64,000 bases of DNA, taken from contig NZ_ANHY01000004.1 of assembly GCF_000315795.1 (NCBI RefSeq), positions 248,001-312,000 on the forward strand. The letters run 5' to 3'. The notes beneath the pieces were generated by a model. That model was not told the origin of the DNA, searched no databases, and worked only from the letters and a program-made list of their open reading frames with translations. The first letter of the stretch is position 1, and each line of letters starts with the position of its first letter. The position numbers and the translations under genes were made by a program. The DNA is from Caenispirillum salinarum AK4. Lineage in GTDB: Bacteria > Pseudomonadota > Alphaproteobacteria > Rhodospirillales > Rhodospirillaceae. This document shows, in pieces, positions 45,053 to 53,866 of this stretch.

Positions 45053-46935
45053 TGATGACCAAGGGCTTTGACGTGATCGTGGTCGGTGGCGGCCACGCGG
45101 GAACCGAGGCGGCGGCGGCGGCCGCCCGCATGGGCGCGGCGACGCTGCTGCTGACCCACAAGGTGGAAACCGTCGGCGAGATGTCGTGCAACCCCGCCAT
45201 CGGGGGGCTCGCCAAGGGCCACCTGGTGCGCGAGGTCGATGCGCTTGACGGCATCATGGCCAAGGCCATCGACCGGGGCGGCCTGCAGTTCCGCATGCTC
45301 AACCGCAGCAAGGGGCCGGCGGTGCGGGGGCCGCGCGCCCAGGCCGACCGCAAGCTCTATCGGCAGGCGGTGCAGGACCTGCTGGCCGAGACGCCCAACC
45401 TGACCATCCGCGCCGCCGCCGTGGAGGACCTGGACCTGGACGACCACGGGCGTGTGCGCGGAGTGGTGACGGGGGAGGGCGAGACCATCCCCTGCGGTGC
45501 CGCCGTCATCACCACGGGCACCTTTCTGCGCGGGGTGATCCATCTGGGCGAACAGACCTGGCCGGCGGGGCGCGTCGATGAGGCGCCGGCGCTTGGTCTG
45601 TCGAAAACCCTGGAACGGGCGGCGCTCGCGCTCGGCCGCCTGAAGACGGGCACGCCGCCGCGGCTGGACGGGACGACCATCGACTGGGCGAGCCTCGACA
45701 GCCAGCCGGGCGATGACCCGCCGGTGCCGTTCTCGTACATGACGCGCGCGATCACGCAGACGCAGATCCATTGCGGCATCACCTACACGAGCCCGGCGGT
45801 GCACGCGATCATCCGCGACAACCTGCACCGGGCGCCCATGTACTCGGGCCAGATCGAGAGCATCGGCCCGCGCTACTGCCCCTCCATCGAGGACAAGGTG
45901 GTGCGGTTCGAGGACCGCGACCGCCACCAGATTTTCCTGGAGCCCGAGGGCTACGACGATCCCACCGTCTACCCCAACGGCATCTCCACCAGCCTGCCGG
46001 AGGACGTGCAGGAGCAGGTGGTGCGCCTGATCCCCGGGCTGGAAAAAACGCGCATCATCCGCCCCGGCTACGCCATCGAGTACGATTTCGTCGACCCGCG
46101 CGAGCTGCGGCCGAGCCTGGAGGTCCGCAAGGTGCCGGGCCTGTTCCTGGCCGGGCAGATCAACGGCACGACGGGCTATGAAGAGGCGGCGGGGCAGGGG
46201 CTGCTGGCCGGCCTCAACGCCGCGCGGCTGGTCAGCGGGTCGGAGGCCTGGACGCCGGATCGCGCCGACGGCTATCTGGGCGTGATGGTGGACGACCTGG
46301 TGACGCTGGGCACGCAGGAGCCCTACCGCATGTTCACCAGCCGCGCCGAATACCGGCTGCTGCTGCGTGCCGACAATGCCGACCTGCGCCTGACGCAGCC
46401 GGGCATTGATTTGGGCGTCGTCGGTCCGGAACGGGCGCGGGCCTTCGCGGAGAAGGTGGCGCTGCTGGAGGAGGGCCGCGCGCTGATGACCGCGTGCGCC
46501 ATGACGCCGAAGGAGTTGAACGCACGCGGACTGAAGGTCAACCAGGACGGCGCCCGCCGCTCGGCCATGACGCTGCTGGGCTATCCCGAAGTTGACATGG
46601 CGCGGCTCCGCGATCTGTGGCCGGAGCTGAACGCGCTTCGGGCCGACGTGGCGGAACAGCTTGAGATCGAGGGCCGCTATGCCGGCTACCTCGGCCGCCA
46701 GGAAGCCGACATTCGGGCCTTCCGCAAGGACGAGGCCCTGCGGCTGCCGGACGGACTGGACTATGCGCAGGTCGGCGGGCTGTCCAACGAGGTGCGCCAA
46801 AAGCTTGCCGCCGCCAAGCCGTCCACCCTGGGGGCGGCGGCGCGGCTGCCGGGAGTGACACCAGCGGCGGTGACGGCATTGCTGGGCTACGTCAAGCGGC
46901 GCCGAACCGACGCAGAGGTAGCGCCCGCCGAGTAA
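45049..46935 (+). CDS. mnmG: tRNA uridine modification enzyme MnmG
   Basis: The protein has 628 residues. The FAD fold [21 protein letters not shown] and the family segments [22 protein letters not shown] and [22 protein letters not shown] are complete. It pairs with MnmE in a 5-carboxymethylaminomethyl transfer to tRNA U34, using FAD and NADH. It is followed by a terminator hairpin with an embedded parS. Confidence 0.96.
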   Translation: MMMTKGFDVIVVGGGHAGTEAAAAAARMGAATLLLTHKVETVGEMSCNPAIGGLAKGHLVREVDALDGIMAKAIDRGGLQFRMLNRSKGPAVRGPRAQADRKLYRQAVQDLLAETPNLTIRAAAVEDLDLDDHGRVRGVVTGEGETIPCGAAVITTGTFLRGVIHLGEQTWPAGRVDEAPALGLSKTLERAALALGRLKTGTPPRLDGTTIDWASLDSQPGDDPPVPFSYMTRAITQTQIHCGITYTSPAVHAIIRDNLHRAPMYSGQIESIGPRYCPSIEDKVVRFEDRDRHQIFLEPEGYDDPTVYPNGISTSLPEDVQEQVVRLIPGLEKTRIIRPGYAIEYDFVDPRELRPSLEVRKVPGLFLAGQINGTTGYEEAAGQGLLAGLNAARLVSGSEAWTPDRADGYLGVMVDDLVTLGTQEPYRMFTSRAEYRLLLRADNADLRLTQPGIDLGVVGPERARAFAEKVALLEEGRALMTACAMTPKELNARGLKVNQDGARRSAMTLLGYPEVDMARLRDLWPELNALRADVAEQLEIEGRYAGYLGRQEADIRAFRKDEALRLPDGLDYAQVGGLSNEVRQKLAAAKPSTLGAAARLPGVTPAAVTALLGYVKRRRTDAEVAPAE

Positions 46936-46948
46936 GCCGGGCTATAAG

Positions 46949-46991
46949 AAGGGCTCCCGATGTTTCACGTGAAACACAGGAGCCCTTTTTT
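46949..46991 (+). terminator. Intrinsic terminator with parS in its loop
   Basis: AAGGGCTCC at 46949-46957 pairs with GGAGCCCTT at 46979-46987, followed by a six-T run at 46986-46991. The loop is the parS palindrome, which can itself fold, so the whole makes one long hairpin. It is 14 bases after the mnmG stop and six bases before the rsmG start. Confidence 0.85.
46961..46976. other. parS site inside a terminator
   Basis: TGTTTCACGTGAAACA is an exact consensus, in the loop of the mnmG terminator. Confidence 0.92.
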
Positions 46992-46997
46992 ACAGCC

Positions 46998-47621
46998 ATG
47001 CCTCAGCCTCCCATGACCCCGGCGGAGTTTCAGGCCACCACCGGTGTTTCACGTGAAACACTGGACCGTCTGAGCCTCTACGCCGAACTGCTCGTCAAGT
47101 GGCAGAAAAAAATCAACCTCGTCGGCCCGGCGACGATTCCAGACCTGTGGCGCCGCCACATGCTGGATTCGGCGCAGCTTTGGCCGCGTCTTCCGGCAGG
47201 CCTGCCCCGGCTCATCGACATCGGATCGGGCGCGGGATTTCCGGCGCTGGTGCTCGCCATCATGGGCGTGCCGGACGTGCACGTAATTGAGTCCGATCAG
47301 CGGAAATGCACCTTCATGCGCGAAGTGGCCCGCCAGACGGGCGCACCGGTGACGGTCCACACTCAGCGAATCGAGCAGGTGACGGACCTCCAGGCGCCGG
47401 TCGTGACCGCGCGCGCCCTTGCCGCACTGCCGAAATTAATAGACTTGGCAGCGCCTCTTTTGGCTGAAAATGGCGAGATGCTGCTTCTGAAGGGTCAAAA
47501 TATAGACGAAGAATTGACCCAGGCCCGCAAAATCTGGATATTCGAAGACACACGTTCCCCGAGCCAGTCCGACCCGTCCGGTGTCGTTTTGCGCCTGCGA
47601 GAGGTTCGCCCCAATGAATAG
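46998..47621 (+). CDS. rsmG: 16S rRNA (guanine(527)-N7)-methyltransferase RsmG
   Basis: 207 residues. LIDIGSGAGFPALVLAIM is the SAM-binding motif; KWQKKINLVGP and RRHMLDSAQL are also standard RsmG. It methylates G527 in 16S rRNA. Residues 16-21 (GVSRET) are encoded by an overlapping parS at 47045-47060. The ATG at 46998 has no ribosome site and lies six bases after a T-run terminator; ATG at 47013 is the alternative. The stop overlaps the parA start. The latter third is less GC-rich. Confidence 0.95.
   Translation: MPQPPMTPAEFQATTGVSRETLDRLSLYAELLVKWQKKINLVGPATIPDLWRRHMLDSAQLWPRLPAGLPRLIDIGSGAGFPALVLAIMGVPDVHVIESDQRKCTFMREVARQTGAPVTVHTQRIEQVTDLQAPVVTARALAALPKLIDLAAPLLAENGEMLLLKGQNIDEELTQARKIWIFEDTRSPSQSDPSGVVLRLREVRPNE
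47045..47060. other. parS site inside rsmG
   Basis: TGTTTCACGTGAAACA is an exact consensus within the coding sequence and encodes parts of GVSRET. It lies 84 bases from the terminator parS and about 550 bases before parA. Confidence 0.93.
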
Positions 47622-48423
47622 CCTGTCTCCGTCCCGCCGCCCGCGCATCGTCGCGATCGCCAACCAGAAGGGCGGTGTCGGCAAGACGACCACCGCCATC
47701 AATCTGGCCACCGCCCTGGCTGCCGCCCGCAAGAAGGTGCTGATTATCGACCTGGACCCTCAGGGCAATGCCTCCACGGGTCTCGGCATCGGCCGCGGCA
47801 ATCGCAAGATTTCCAGCTACCACGTCCTGATGGGCGAGGCTGCGCTGGATCAGGCCGTCATCAAAACCAGCGTGCCGGGCCTGGACCTGGTGCCGTCCGC
47901 CGCCGACCTGGCGGGCGCCGAACTGGAACTGGTCGACGTCTCCCGCCGCGAGGGGCGGCTGCGCGATGCCGTCTCCCACCGCCTGGCGGAGATGGACTAC
48001 GACTACATCTATGTGGACTGTCCGCCGGCTCTCGGCCTGCTGACCCTGAATGCGCTGGTGGCCGCCGACAGCGTGATCGTGCCCCTGCAGTGCGAGTTCT
48101 TCGCGTTGGAGGGTGTGAGCCACCTGATGAAGACCATCGAGCGGGTGAAGAAGGCCTTCAATCCCGACCTGGACATCCAGGGCATCGTGCTGACCATGTT
48201 CGACCGCCGCAACAATCTGTCCGATGCGGTCGCCAGCGATGTGCGGGACTACTTCAAGGGCAAGGTCTACGACACCGTGATCCCGCGCAATGTGCGGGTG
48301 TCCGAGGCACCGTCGCATGGCAAGCCGGTGCTGCTCTATGATCTCAAGTCCACCGGCGCACAGGCCTATGTGCATCTGGCGGGCGAAGTGTTGAAGCGCG
48401 AGAAGCAGGAGGTCCGGGCATGA
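47614..48423 (+). CDS. parA: Chromosome-partitioning ATPase ParA
   Basis: The protein has 269 residues from the ATG at 47614, which overlaps the rsmG stop. The deviant Walker A KGGVGKTT is at 19-26; IIDLDPQGNAS and VDCPPALGLLTLNAL complete the ATP site. It forms ATP-dependent dimers that bind DNA and pull ParB-parS complexes apart. The length is typical of the chromosomal ParA/Soj class, with no N-terminal HTH. Translation is coupled to parB by a 4-base ATGA overlap. Confidence 0.96.
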   Translation: MNSLSPSRRPRIVAIANQKGGVGKTTTAINLATALAAARKKVLIIDLDPQGNASTGLGIGRGNRKISSYHVLMGEAALDQAVIKTSVPGLDLVPSAADLAGAELELVDVSRREGRLRDAVSHRLAEMDYDYIYVDCPPALGLLTLNALVAADSVIVPLQCEFFALEGVSHLMKTIERVKKAFNPDLDIQGIVLTMFDRRNNLSDAVASDVRDYFKGKVYDTVIPRNVRVSEAPSHGKPVLLYDLKSTGAQAYVHLAGEVLKREKQEVRA

Positions 48424-49961
48424 GCGCTGCACGCCGCGGACTCGGCCGGGGCCTGTCCGCCCTGTTCGGGGATGAGGAAGACACCACCACCGCCGGGGCC
48501 GAGGCCTCGGGCGCAACGCCGTCCGGCCCCGCCGCCGCCGGGGAGCAGGAACAGAGCGACCGCCTGACGGCCGAACGCCTGGTGCCGGTCGGGCGTCTGC
48601 GGTCCGGGCGCTTCCAGCCGCGCAAGGACTTCGACCAGCAGGCTATCGACGATCTGGCGGAAAGCATCCGGGAGAAGGGCATCATACAGCCCATCCTGGT
48701 GCGCACGCACCCTGACGACGCGGACCTGTTCGAGATCATCGCCGGCGAACGCCGGTGGCGCGCCGCCCAGCAGGCGCAGTTGCACGAGGTGCCGATCCTC
48801 GTCAAGGCGTTCACCGACCGTGAAGCCCTGGAAGTGGCGCTGGTCGAAAACCTTCAGCGCCAGGACCTGAGCCCGCTGGAGGAGTCCGAGGGCTACCAGC
48901 GCCTGATGGATGAGTTCCAGCACACCCAGGACGATCTGGCGAAGGCCGTCGGCAAGAGCCGCAGCCACGTCGCCAACATGATGCGCCTGCTGGCGCTTCC
49001 CGACCCGGTGAAGGGCATGCTGCGCGAGGGCCGCCTGACGGCCGGTCATGCCCGCGCCCTGCTCAATTCGGAAAACCCGGAGGTCCTGGCGGAGCGGGTG
49101 GTATCCCGTGGCCTGAACGTGCGCCAGACCGAAAAGCTGGCGATGACCGAGGGCAAGAAGCAGCCCCGTAAAAAGAGCGCCGCCAAGTCCGCCGAGAAGG
49201 ATGCGGACACCCTTGCGCTGGAGCGGGACCTGTCGCAGCTTCTGGGCCTGAAAGTGTCCATCACCTTTGCCGGCCGCGGCGGCACGCTCGCCATCGAGTA
49301 CGATACGCTGGAGCAACTGGACGACATTCTTCACCACCTGTCCGACGGCGCCCACCGCGCTCCCGGTTCCGAGGACGAGGAGCCGCTGACCGAGGGCGAG
49401 GACCTGGAGGCGGCCGTGGCCGCCGACCTGGAAAGCCAGGTGGGGGAAGAGGACCTGAAGTCCACGGTATGGGAGCAGGGGCTTGATGCACTCGGCCCGG
49501 CCGACGTGCCCGAAGGGGCGGGGACTGAGGATGCCGGCGGGTCCGACGACGCCGATCGGGACCCGGGGGCGGGCCTGGACGAGGACACTGCCGCCGGTCA
49601 CGCCCTGACGGTGGAGGAGGCCGAGGCCGCGCTCGCCGACAGTCTGGACGAGGACAGCATCGACTGGTCCGACGATGCCGTTGGCGACGAGGACGAAGGC
49701 GACGCCGCCTTTGATCCCAACGCCATGAAGGATGTCCTTCGCGAGGAAGGGCTCGACGCGCTCTACGACGAAGAGGCCGACGCGACCGGCGAGGGCGAGG
49801 GCGAGGGCGAGGCCGAAGGCGACGGTGAGGGCGGCCCGGCCGAGGCATCGGACGCCGCGCCCGACAAGGACGCGCTGCGGGAGGAGGGCCTGGATGCCCT
49901 GTACGGCTCGGAAGAGACCGCGTCCGAGGATGACGCGACCGACGAAACCGACCGCGCCTGA
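48420..49961 (+). CDS. parB: Chromosome-partitioning protein ParB with long acidic tail
   Basis: The protein has 513 residues, against roughly 290 for most chromosomal ParB. The N-terminal ParA-binding motif GLGRGLSALFGDEE is at 7-20. The CTPase and spreading boxes (GERRWRA at 109-115, ENLQRQDL at 143-150), the HTH around KSRSHVANMMRL at 179-190 and the dimerisation domain at about 265-308 are all present. Residues 310-513 are an extra acidic low-complexity tail, with EQGLDALGP at 352, REEGLDALYDEE at 441 and REEGLDALYGSEE at 487. These repeat the N-terminal GL-x-AL pattern. Part of the tail is a Gly-Glu repeat. Confidence 0.93.
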   Translation: MSAARRGLGRGLSALFGDEEDTTTAGAEASGATPSGPAAAGEQEQSDRLTAERLVPVGRLRSGRFQPRKDFDQQAIDDLAESIREKGIIQPILVRTHPDDADLFEIIAGERRWRAAQQAQLHEVPILVKAFTDREALEVALVENLQRQDLSPLEESEGYQRLMDEFQHTQDDLAKAVGKSRSHVANMMRLLALPDPVKGMLREGRLTAGHARALLNSENPEVLAERVVSRGLNVRQTEKLAMTEGKKQPRKKSAAKSAEKDADTLALERDLSQLLGLKVSITFAGRGGTLAIEYDTLEQLDDILHHLSDGAHRAPGSEDEEPLTEGEDLEAAVAADLESQVGEEDLKSTVWEQGLDALGPADVPEGAGTEDAGGSDDADRDPGAGLDEDTAAGHALTVEEAEAALADSLDEDSIDWSDDAVGDEDEGDAAFDPNAMKDVLREEGLDALYDEEADATGEGEGEGEAEGDGEGGPAEASDAAPDKDALREEGLDALYGSEETASEDDATDETDRA

Positions 49962-49983
49962 CGGCCTGCGGCCGTTGCGCCTG

Positions 49984-50928
49984 ATGCACCGATACGTCGC
50001 CGCCGCCGGACTTCTTCTGGCGGCGGCGATGCCGGTTGCGGCCCAGGAACCGGCGGTGGGCGACCCCGATCCCCGCGCCCAGGCGCTGGTGGAGGATCTG
50101 CGCCGCGCGGTGCTGCAGGCCGAGCGCAGCGGCGCGGCGACGGCGGCATTCATCGAGGAACTGCGCGCCCTCATCGCCCGCTACGACGCGCCCTATGCCC
50201 AGCTTGTGGTGCGCGACACCTTCCAGGATGGCGCCTATCGATCGGACCCGCGATGGGTCGTCGTGTCGGGACAGTGGCAGGCCGTCGCCGGCAGCGTCGT
50301 CAGCCCGCCCACCGGTCCGGCCCTGGCGCCGCCGGACCGCCCCCCGGATGACGCCGAGCGGCTGCAGGAGCAACTCGGGGCCGTGACCCGGCTGGTCGAG
50401 CGCCTGCGCGGCCGCGCGACCTCTGCCGATGGTGAGAAAGACGCGCCGCCTCCGACCATTCCGGCGCCTGTGCCCCAGGCCGGCGCCGAGAGCGCGCCTT
50501 CGGCCATGTTGGCGCTGCCGGTGCATGTGCCGCCGGTATTCCGCCTGACGGCGCGGGTGACGCTGGAGGACGATCCCGAACGGCATGACGCCGGCCTGTC
50601 GGTGCGCGACGGCGAGGGCGAAACCGGCTACCGCGTTCGGCTGGGGTCCTTCGCCTCGCGCTCGCGGGTGGAACTGGAACGCCTCACCGACCGCGGCCCC
50701 CGCACGCTCGGCAGCGAGGTTCTGGACGACTCGCTGGCGGGCGGGCCGGTTCACAGCATCGCCCTGGAGCGCGACCAGGACGGGCGCCTGACCGTGCGGG
50801 TGAACGACGTGGCGGTGGTCAGCGTGGAAGAACGGCAGGAGTCCGCGCGGCTTGAGCACGTCATGCTCGAGCGCATGGCCGGCCGGTTGATCGTGTCGCA
50901 GGTGGAGGTCTGGACCGCCGTGCGGTGA
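49984..50928 (+). CDS. Secreted protein of unknown function
   Basis: The protein has 314 residues from the ATG at 49984. Residues 1-22 are a signal peptide (HRYVAAAGLLLAAAMPVAA). Residues 40-75 form a helix rich in Arg and Ala, followed by YAQLVVRDTFQDG and a Pro-rich linker. The C-terminal 150 residues look beta-rich (VPPVFRLTARVTLEDDPERHDAGLSVRDGE), like a lectin/glucanase-type sandwich, but no motif confirms it. Likely periplasmic or outer-membrane associated. It sits 22 bases past parB, so may share its transcript. Family not recognised. Confidence 0.7.
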   Translation: MHRYVAAAGLLLAAAMPVAAQEPAVGDPDPRAQALVEDLRRAVLQAERSGAATAAFIEELRALIARYDAPYAQLVVRDTFQDGAYRSDPRWVVVSGQWQAVAGSVVSPPTGPALAPPDRPPDDAERLQEQLGAVTRLVERLRGRATSADGEKDAPPPTIPAPVPQAGAESAPSAMLALPVHVPPVFRLTARVTLEDDPERHDAGLSVRDGEGETGYRVRLGSFASRSRVELERLTDRGPRTLGSEVLDDSLAGGPVHSIALERDQDGRLTVRVNDVAVVSVEERQESARLEHVMLERMAGRLIVSQVEVWTAVR

Positions 50929-50948
50929 GCGGCGCCGATCCGTCAGCG

Positions 50949-50978
50949 AAAAAAGGCCCGGCACCAGGGTGCCGGGCC
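50949..50978 (-). terminator. Terminator of the YeeE pair
   Basis: GGCCCGGCACC at 50955-50965 pairs with GGTGCCGGGCC at 50968-50978 (11 bp; the loop probably opens to four bases). On the minus strand it ends in TTTTTT. It may also serve the gene on the plus strand that ends at 50928. Confidence 0.8.
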
Positions 50979-51011
50979 GCAGTCGACCGGAGGTTGGGTT
51001 GGGAGCGGTGA

Positions 51012-51629
51012 TCACTCCGCCGGATGCGCAAGCCCCGACGGGTGATGCGCGGACGACCCCGTGGGCACACCCGTGTAGTCGGTGCCCAGGTCGTCGCGCC
51101 ACGGACGCCAGCGTTCCAGGAAAACCAGACCGCCGGCGATGACGGCCGCGAGGATGAGGGCCAACGCCCAGTAGGGCAGGCCGGTCATTTCCGCGATGGT
51201 AAGCTTGCCGGGCCCGCCCGAGAGCGCCGGACCCAGCACCGGTTCGGCGTAGCCATAAGCCATGGCGCCGAAGATGGCGCCGGCCAGGATGAACCAGCTG
51301 TCCTTGTATCCGGCGCCGATCTGGGCCAGCACCGTACCGGGGCAGGCGCCCGCAATGGCGATGCCGGCGCCGAAGATCAGGCCGCCGATCAGGTTGTTGA
51401 GGTATTCCGTGCCCTTGGGGTGCAGGGGCGCGAGGCCGCTGCCGTTGAGCACGGCCAGCACCACCAGGCCGGTGGCGATGGCGGTGAGGAACATCTTGAG
51501 CATGATCCAGCTGCGCAGCTGGAACTGTCCGATCATCACGCCGGGTTCGAAGACGCGCCCCTTTTCCAGCGCGATGCCGAAGACCAGGCCCATGGCGAGG
51601 CCCAGGATGACGAGCCAGAGAACGGTCAT
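51012..51629 (-). CDS. YeeE/YedE-family sulfur transporter subunit
   Basis: The protein has 205 residues with about five membrane helices. IAGACPGTVLAQIGAG has the conserved Cys-Pro-Gly found in the thiosulfate channel family. Together with the gene upstream it forms a split YeeE/YedE unit. Such pairs import thiosulfate or other sulfane sulfur; the exact substrate is not shown by sequence. The C-terminal tail (GVPTGSSAHHPSGLAHPAE) is polar. Confidence 0.87.
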   Translation of the reverse strand: MTVLWLVILGLAMGLVFGIALEKGRVFEPGVMIGQFQLRSWIMLKMFLTAIATGLVVLAVLNGSGLAPLHPKGTEYLNNLIGGLIFGAGIAIAGACPGTVLAQIGAGYKDSWFILAGAIFGAMAYGYAEPVLGPALSGGPGKLTIAEMTGLPYWALALILAAVIAGGLVFLERWRPWRDDLGTDYTGVPTGSSAHHPSGLAHPAE

Positions 51630-51641
51630 GGCGGAGCCTCC

Positions 51642-52157
51642 TTAGACCTTGCGGTACATCATGGCGACGGCGATGCCGCCGACGAACATGGCGACGATGG
51701 TCAGGATCGAGCCGACCGCCAGTTGTCCGACGCCGGAAATGCCGTGGCCGCTGGTGCAGCCGCCGGCCATGCGGGCGCCGAACAGCATGACGAAACCGCC
51801 GGCGAAGGCCATGGCCGCGCGCCCGCCGAATCCCGAGACGGGCAGGGCGGCCCGCCACAGCGGCGACATGCGCGGCCGGCGGGTCTTCGCCAGACGGGTG
51901 GAGATCAGGGCGCCCAGCGCGATGCCGACGACCAGCGCGCTCTGCCACGCGTACTTGGTCGACGTCATGTACTTGGCGAAATAATCCATGTCCCGCACCG
52001 CCGGGTCGAACACCGACGCCACGTAGCCAGCCACGGATACGAAGCTCGACGAGGCGCCCAGCGCCGTGTCGGCCAGCAGAAAGGCGGGAATTTGGAGCAG
52101 GCCGATCACCACGCCGGCGGCGTAGGGGGACCAGGCCTTGTCGGTCAGCGACAGCAT
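51642..52157 (-). CDS. YeeE/YedE-family sulfur transporter subunit
   Basis: The protein has 171 residues with four or five membrane helices. GARMAGGCTSGHGISG is the conserved half-motif of the YeeE channel, with its Cys-Thr-Ser-Gly-His. It starts close to a 12-base perfect palindrome likely to be an operator, and the second subunit follows 12 bases later. With the partner it forms a sulfur-compound permease. In other bacteria such pairs are under sulfide-sensing ArsR-type repressors; none is encoded nearby. Confidence 0.87.
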   Translation of the reverse strand: MLSLTDKAWSPYAAGVVIGLLQIPAFLLADTALGASSSFVSVAGYVASVFDPAVRDMDYFAKYMTSTKYAWQSALVVGIALGALISTRLAKTRRPRMSPLWRAALPVSGFGGRAAMAFAGGFVMLFGARMAGGCTSGHGISGVGQLAVGSILTIVAMFVGGIAVAMMYRKV

Positions 52158-52193
52158 CGCATCCTCCCGAGAACGTCTTTTGTATCCGCAAAG

Positions 52194-52205
52194 TCTAATA
52201 TTAGA
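52194..52205. promoter_or_regulatory. Palindromic operator candidate upstream of the YeeE pair
   Basis: TCTAATATTAGA is a perfect 12-base palindrome 37 bases before the first YeeE start. Looser dyad bases (TCCGC, GCGGA) flank it. AT-rich dyads of this type are bound by ArsR-family repressors. No regulator gene was found next to it. Confidence 0.5.
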
Positions 52206-52269
52206 GCGGACGGATATGCAAGGCGTTCAGAGGGAGGACCGGATGTCCCGGGTCCCGGGTGCCGCGGTG

Positions 52270-53655
52270 TCAGCCGTCGGCCTTGGCGGGCTTGGCCTTG
52301 GCGCCCTCGGCGCCGCCCGCGTCGCCGGCGCGCATCTGCACAAGGCGCTCGACCCGGTGCAGGTTCTTTTTCGCGACCTGGGCGTTGCGGACGATCTTGT
52401 GTTCCTCGAACACGGCGACGGCCTCGCGGTAGGCGGCGGCGGCGGCGTTCAGGTCGGCCGGGCTGTTGGTGCGCTTGGATTTGGCGAACAGCGCCGCGCC
52501 GATGTTGTTTTGCAGGTTGGCCCAGAAGACCGGCGCCTTGGCCCGGCCATAGACCTTCGCCACACCCTGGAACACACCGACGGCCTGGTCGAGGAATTCG
52601 CCGGTGTGGGTGAATTCGCCCAGGGTGGTCAGCAGGCGCCCGACGCTGACCTGCATTTCCGCCCATTTTGCCGGATGGCTGGCCTTGGTCCAGACCGAGC
52701 ACGCCAATTGGTAGGCCTGGACGGCCTCGCGCAGATGGGCGGTGCGGTTGTCGATCTGTCCGCGCCGCTGATAGATCCAGCCAAGAAGCGCCTGGATGGC
52801 GGCATATTCCTCGGGCATGGTCTCGCGGGTGATGATCGCCGACGCGGCCTGCGCCATGGTGGCGGCTTCCTCCATGCCGGCGCTGTCGCGGCCCTCGGCG
52901 GCAATGGCGGCAAGGGCGGCCGAGAGGTGGCAACGGATGCCGGCGACCATGGATTCGCCCAGTACCTCCGTCCCGTGGCCGAGGGCGCCGCGGTAGCGCT
53001 GTACGGCCTGCTCCACATCCGCCATGCTGTTGCGCAAGGTCGGGTGCAGGGCCAGGTTGCCGAGCCATGCCTGGCCGGCAGGCATGCAGCTTTGCGGCAG
53101 GCCGTTGCGGGCCAGCACACGCATCCCGGCGGTGACGGCGGCGCGGAAACTGTCGGCGCGCGCCTTGCGGATGTCGTCGTCGGCGGGGCGGGCGGCGGCC
53201 AGCACCAGCATTTCCAGAACGTCCGCCTGTTCGTCGGTCAGGTCGGCGGGCAGGTCCAGGTGTTCGGTCGGCAGCGGCGCGCCGGACCCGAATTCCATGG
53301 GGGCGGGCAGGGTGACGAAGCGGATGCGCAGGACGCCGCGCCCGATCTCGCTCCACAGCAGGACCTCGGCGCCGGCCTTGTCCAGGGCGTTGCGGCCGGC
53401 CTGGGCGGCGGAGGCGATGCGCGCGGGAAGCTCGGTGCCCGAGGCGACCGCGCGGGGGTGCAGGTCGACGGTCAGGCTGGTGCGTCCGGCCAGGGCCTGA
53501 TGCAGGTGTTGCTGCAGGCTGCCGGTGTCGTCGCCGGTCACGGGCGCGATCAGAACGCGCACCGGTCCCGCGGCGACGGGCCGCTTCGGCGCGGCCGGCT
53601 GCGCGGACGTGCGTCCACCACCCACCAGGCGGCGGAAATTGTCGAACAAGGCCAT
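52270..53655 (-). CDS. TPR-like cytoplasmic protein of unknown function
   Basis: The protein has 461 residues from the ATG at 53655 (GGGGGA upstream). Residues 1-30 are basic, then a beta-containing domain with VRVLIAPVTGDDTGSLQQHLHQAL resembles a nucleotide- or effector-binding region. The C-terminal half has degenerate helix-turn-helix pairs (for example AIQALLGWIYQRRGQIDNRTAHLREAVQAYQ) typical of tetratricopeptide repeats. No signal peptide. I do not recognise a named family. Transcribed alone, with a 211-base gap upstream that shows no further gene. Confidence 0.7.
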   Translation of the reverse strand: MALFDNFRRLVGGGRTSAQPAAPKRPVAAGPVRVLIAPVTGDDTGSLQQHLHQALAGRTSLTVDLHPRAVASGTELPARIASAAQAGRNALDKAGAEVLLWSEIGRGVLRIRFVTLPAPMEFGSGAPLPTEHLDLPADLTDEQADVLEMLVLAAARPADDDIRKARADSFRAAVTAGMRVLARNGLPQSCMPAGQAWLGNLALHPTLRNSMADVEQAVQRYRGALGHGTEVLGESMVAGIRCHLSAALAAIAAEGRDSAGMEEAATMAQAASAIITRETMPEEYAAIQALLGWIYQRRGQIDNRTAHLREAVQAYQLACSVWTKASHPAKWAEMQVSVGRLLTTLGEFTHTGEFLDQAVGVFQGVAKVYGRAKAPVFWANLQNNIGAALFAKSKRTNSPADLNAAAAAYREAVAVFEEHKIVRNAQVAKKNLHRVERLVQMRAGDAGGAEGAKAKPAKADG

Positions 53656-53866
53656 ATGTCCCCCGTGACCGGAATGGCGCGCCGATCCGATCAGGTGACC
53701 GGCACGCATACCCCCTACGATGGAACTATGCCACAAAGTTGAGTTGGTTCAAGTGATTGCCATCATAGGACAAGCGCACCATCCGTGCGTGCCGGTCAGT
53801 CCGTCAGGCCGACGAGGGACGAGGGCGAGGGGCGAGGGCGGACGGCGGTGGCGTCCGGCGGAGGTG

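Noticed and set aside
49261-52191. Very long minus-strand open frame across parB and the secreted-protein gene
   Set aside because: High GC removes stop codons. The predicted protein is low complexity and Arg/Pro-rich, while parB on the other strand is unmistakable.
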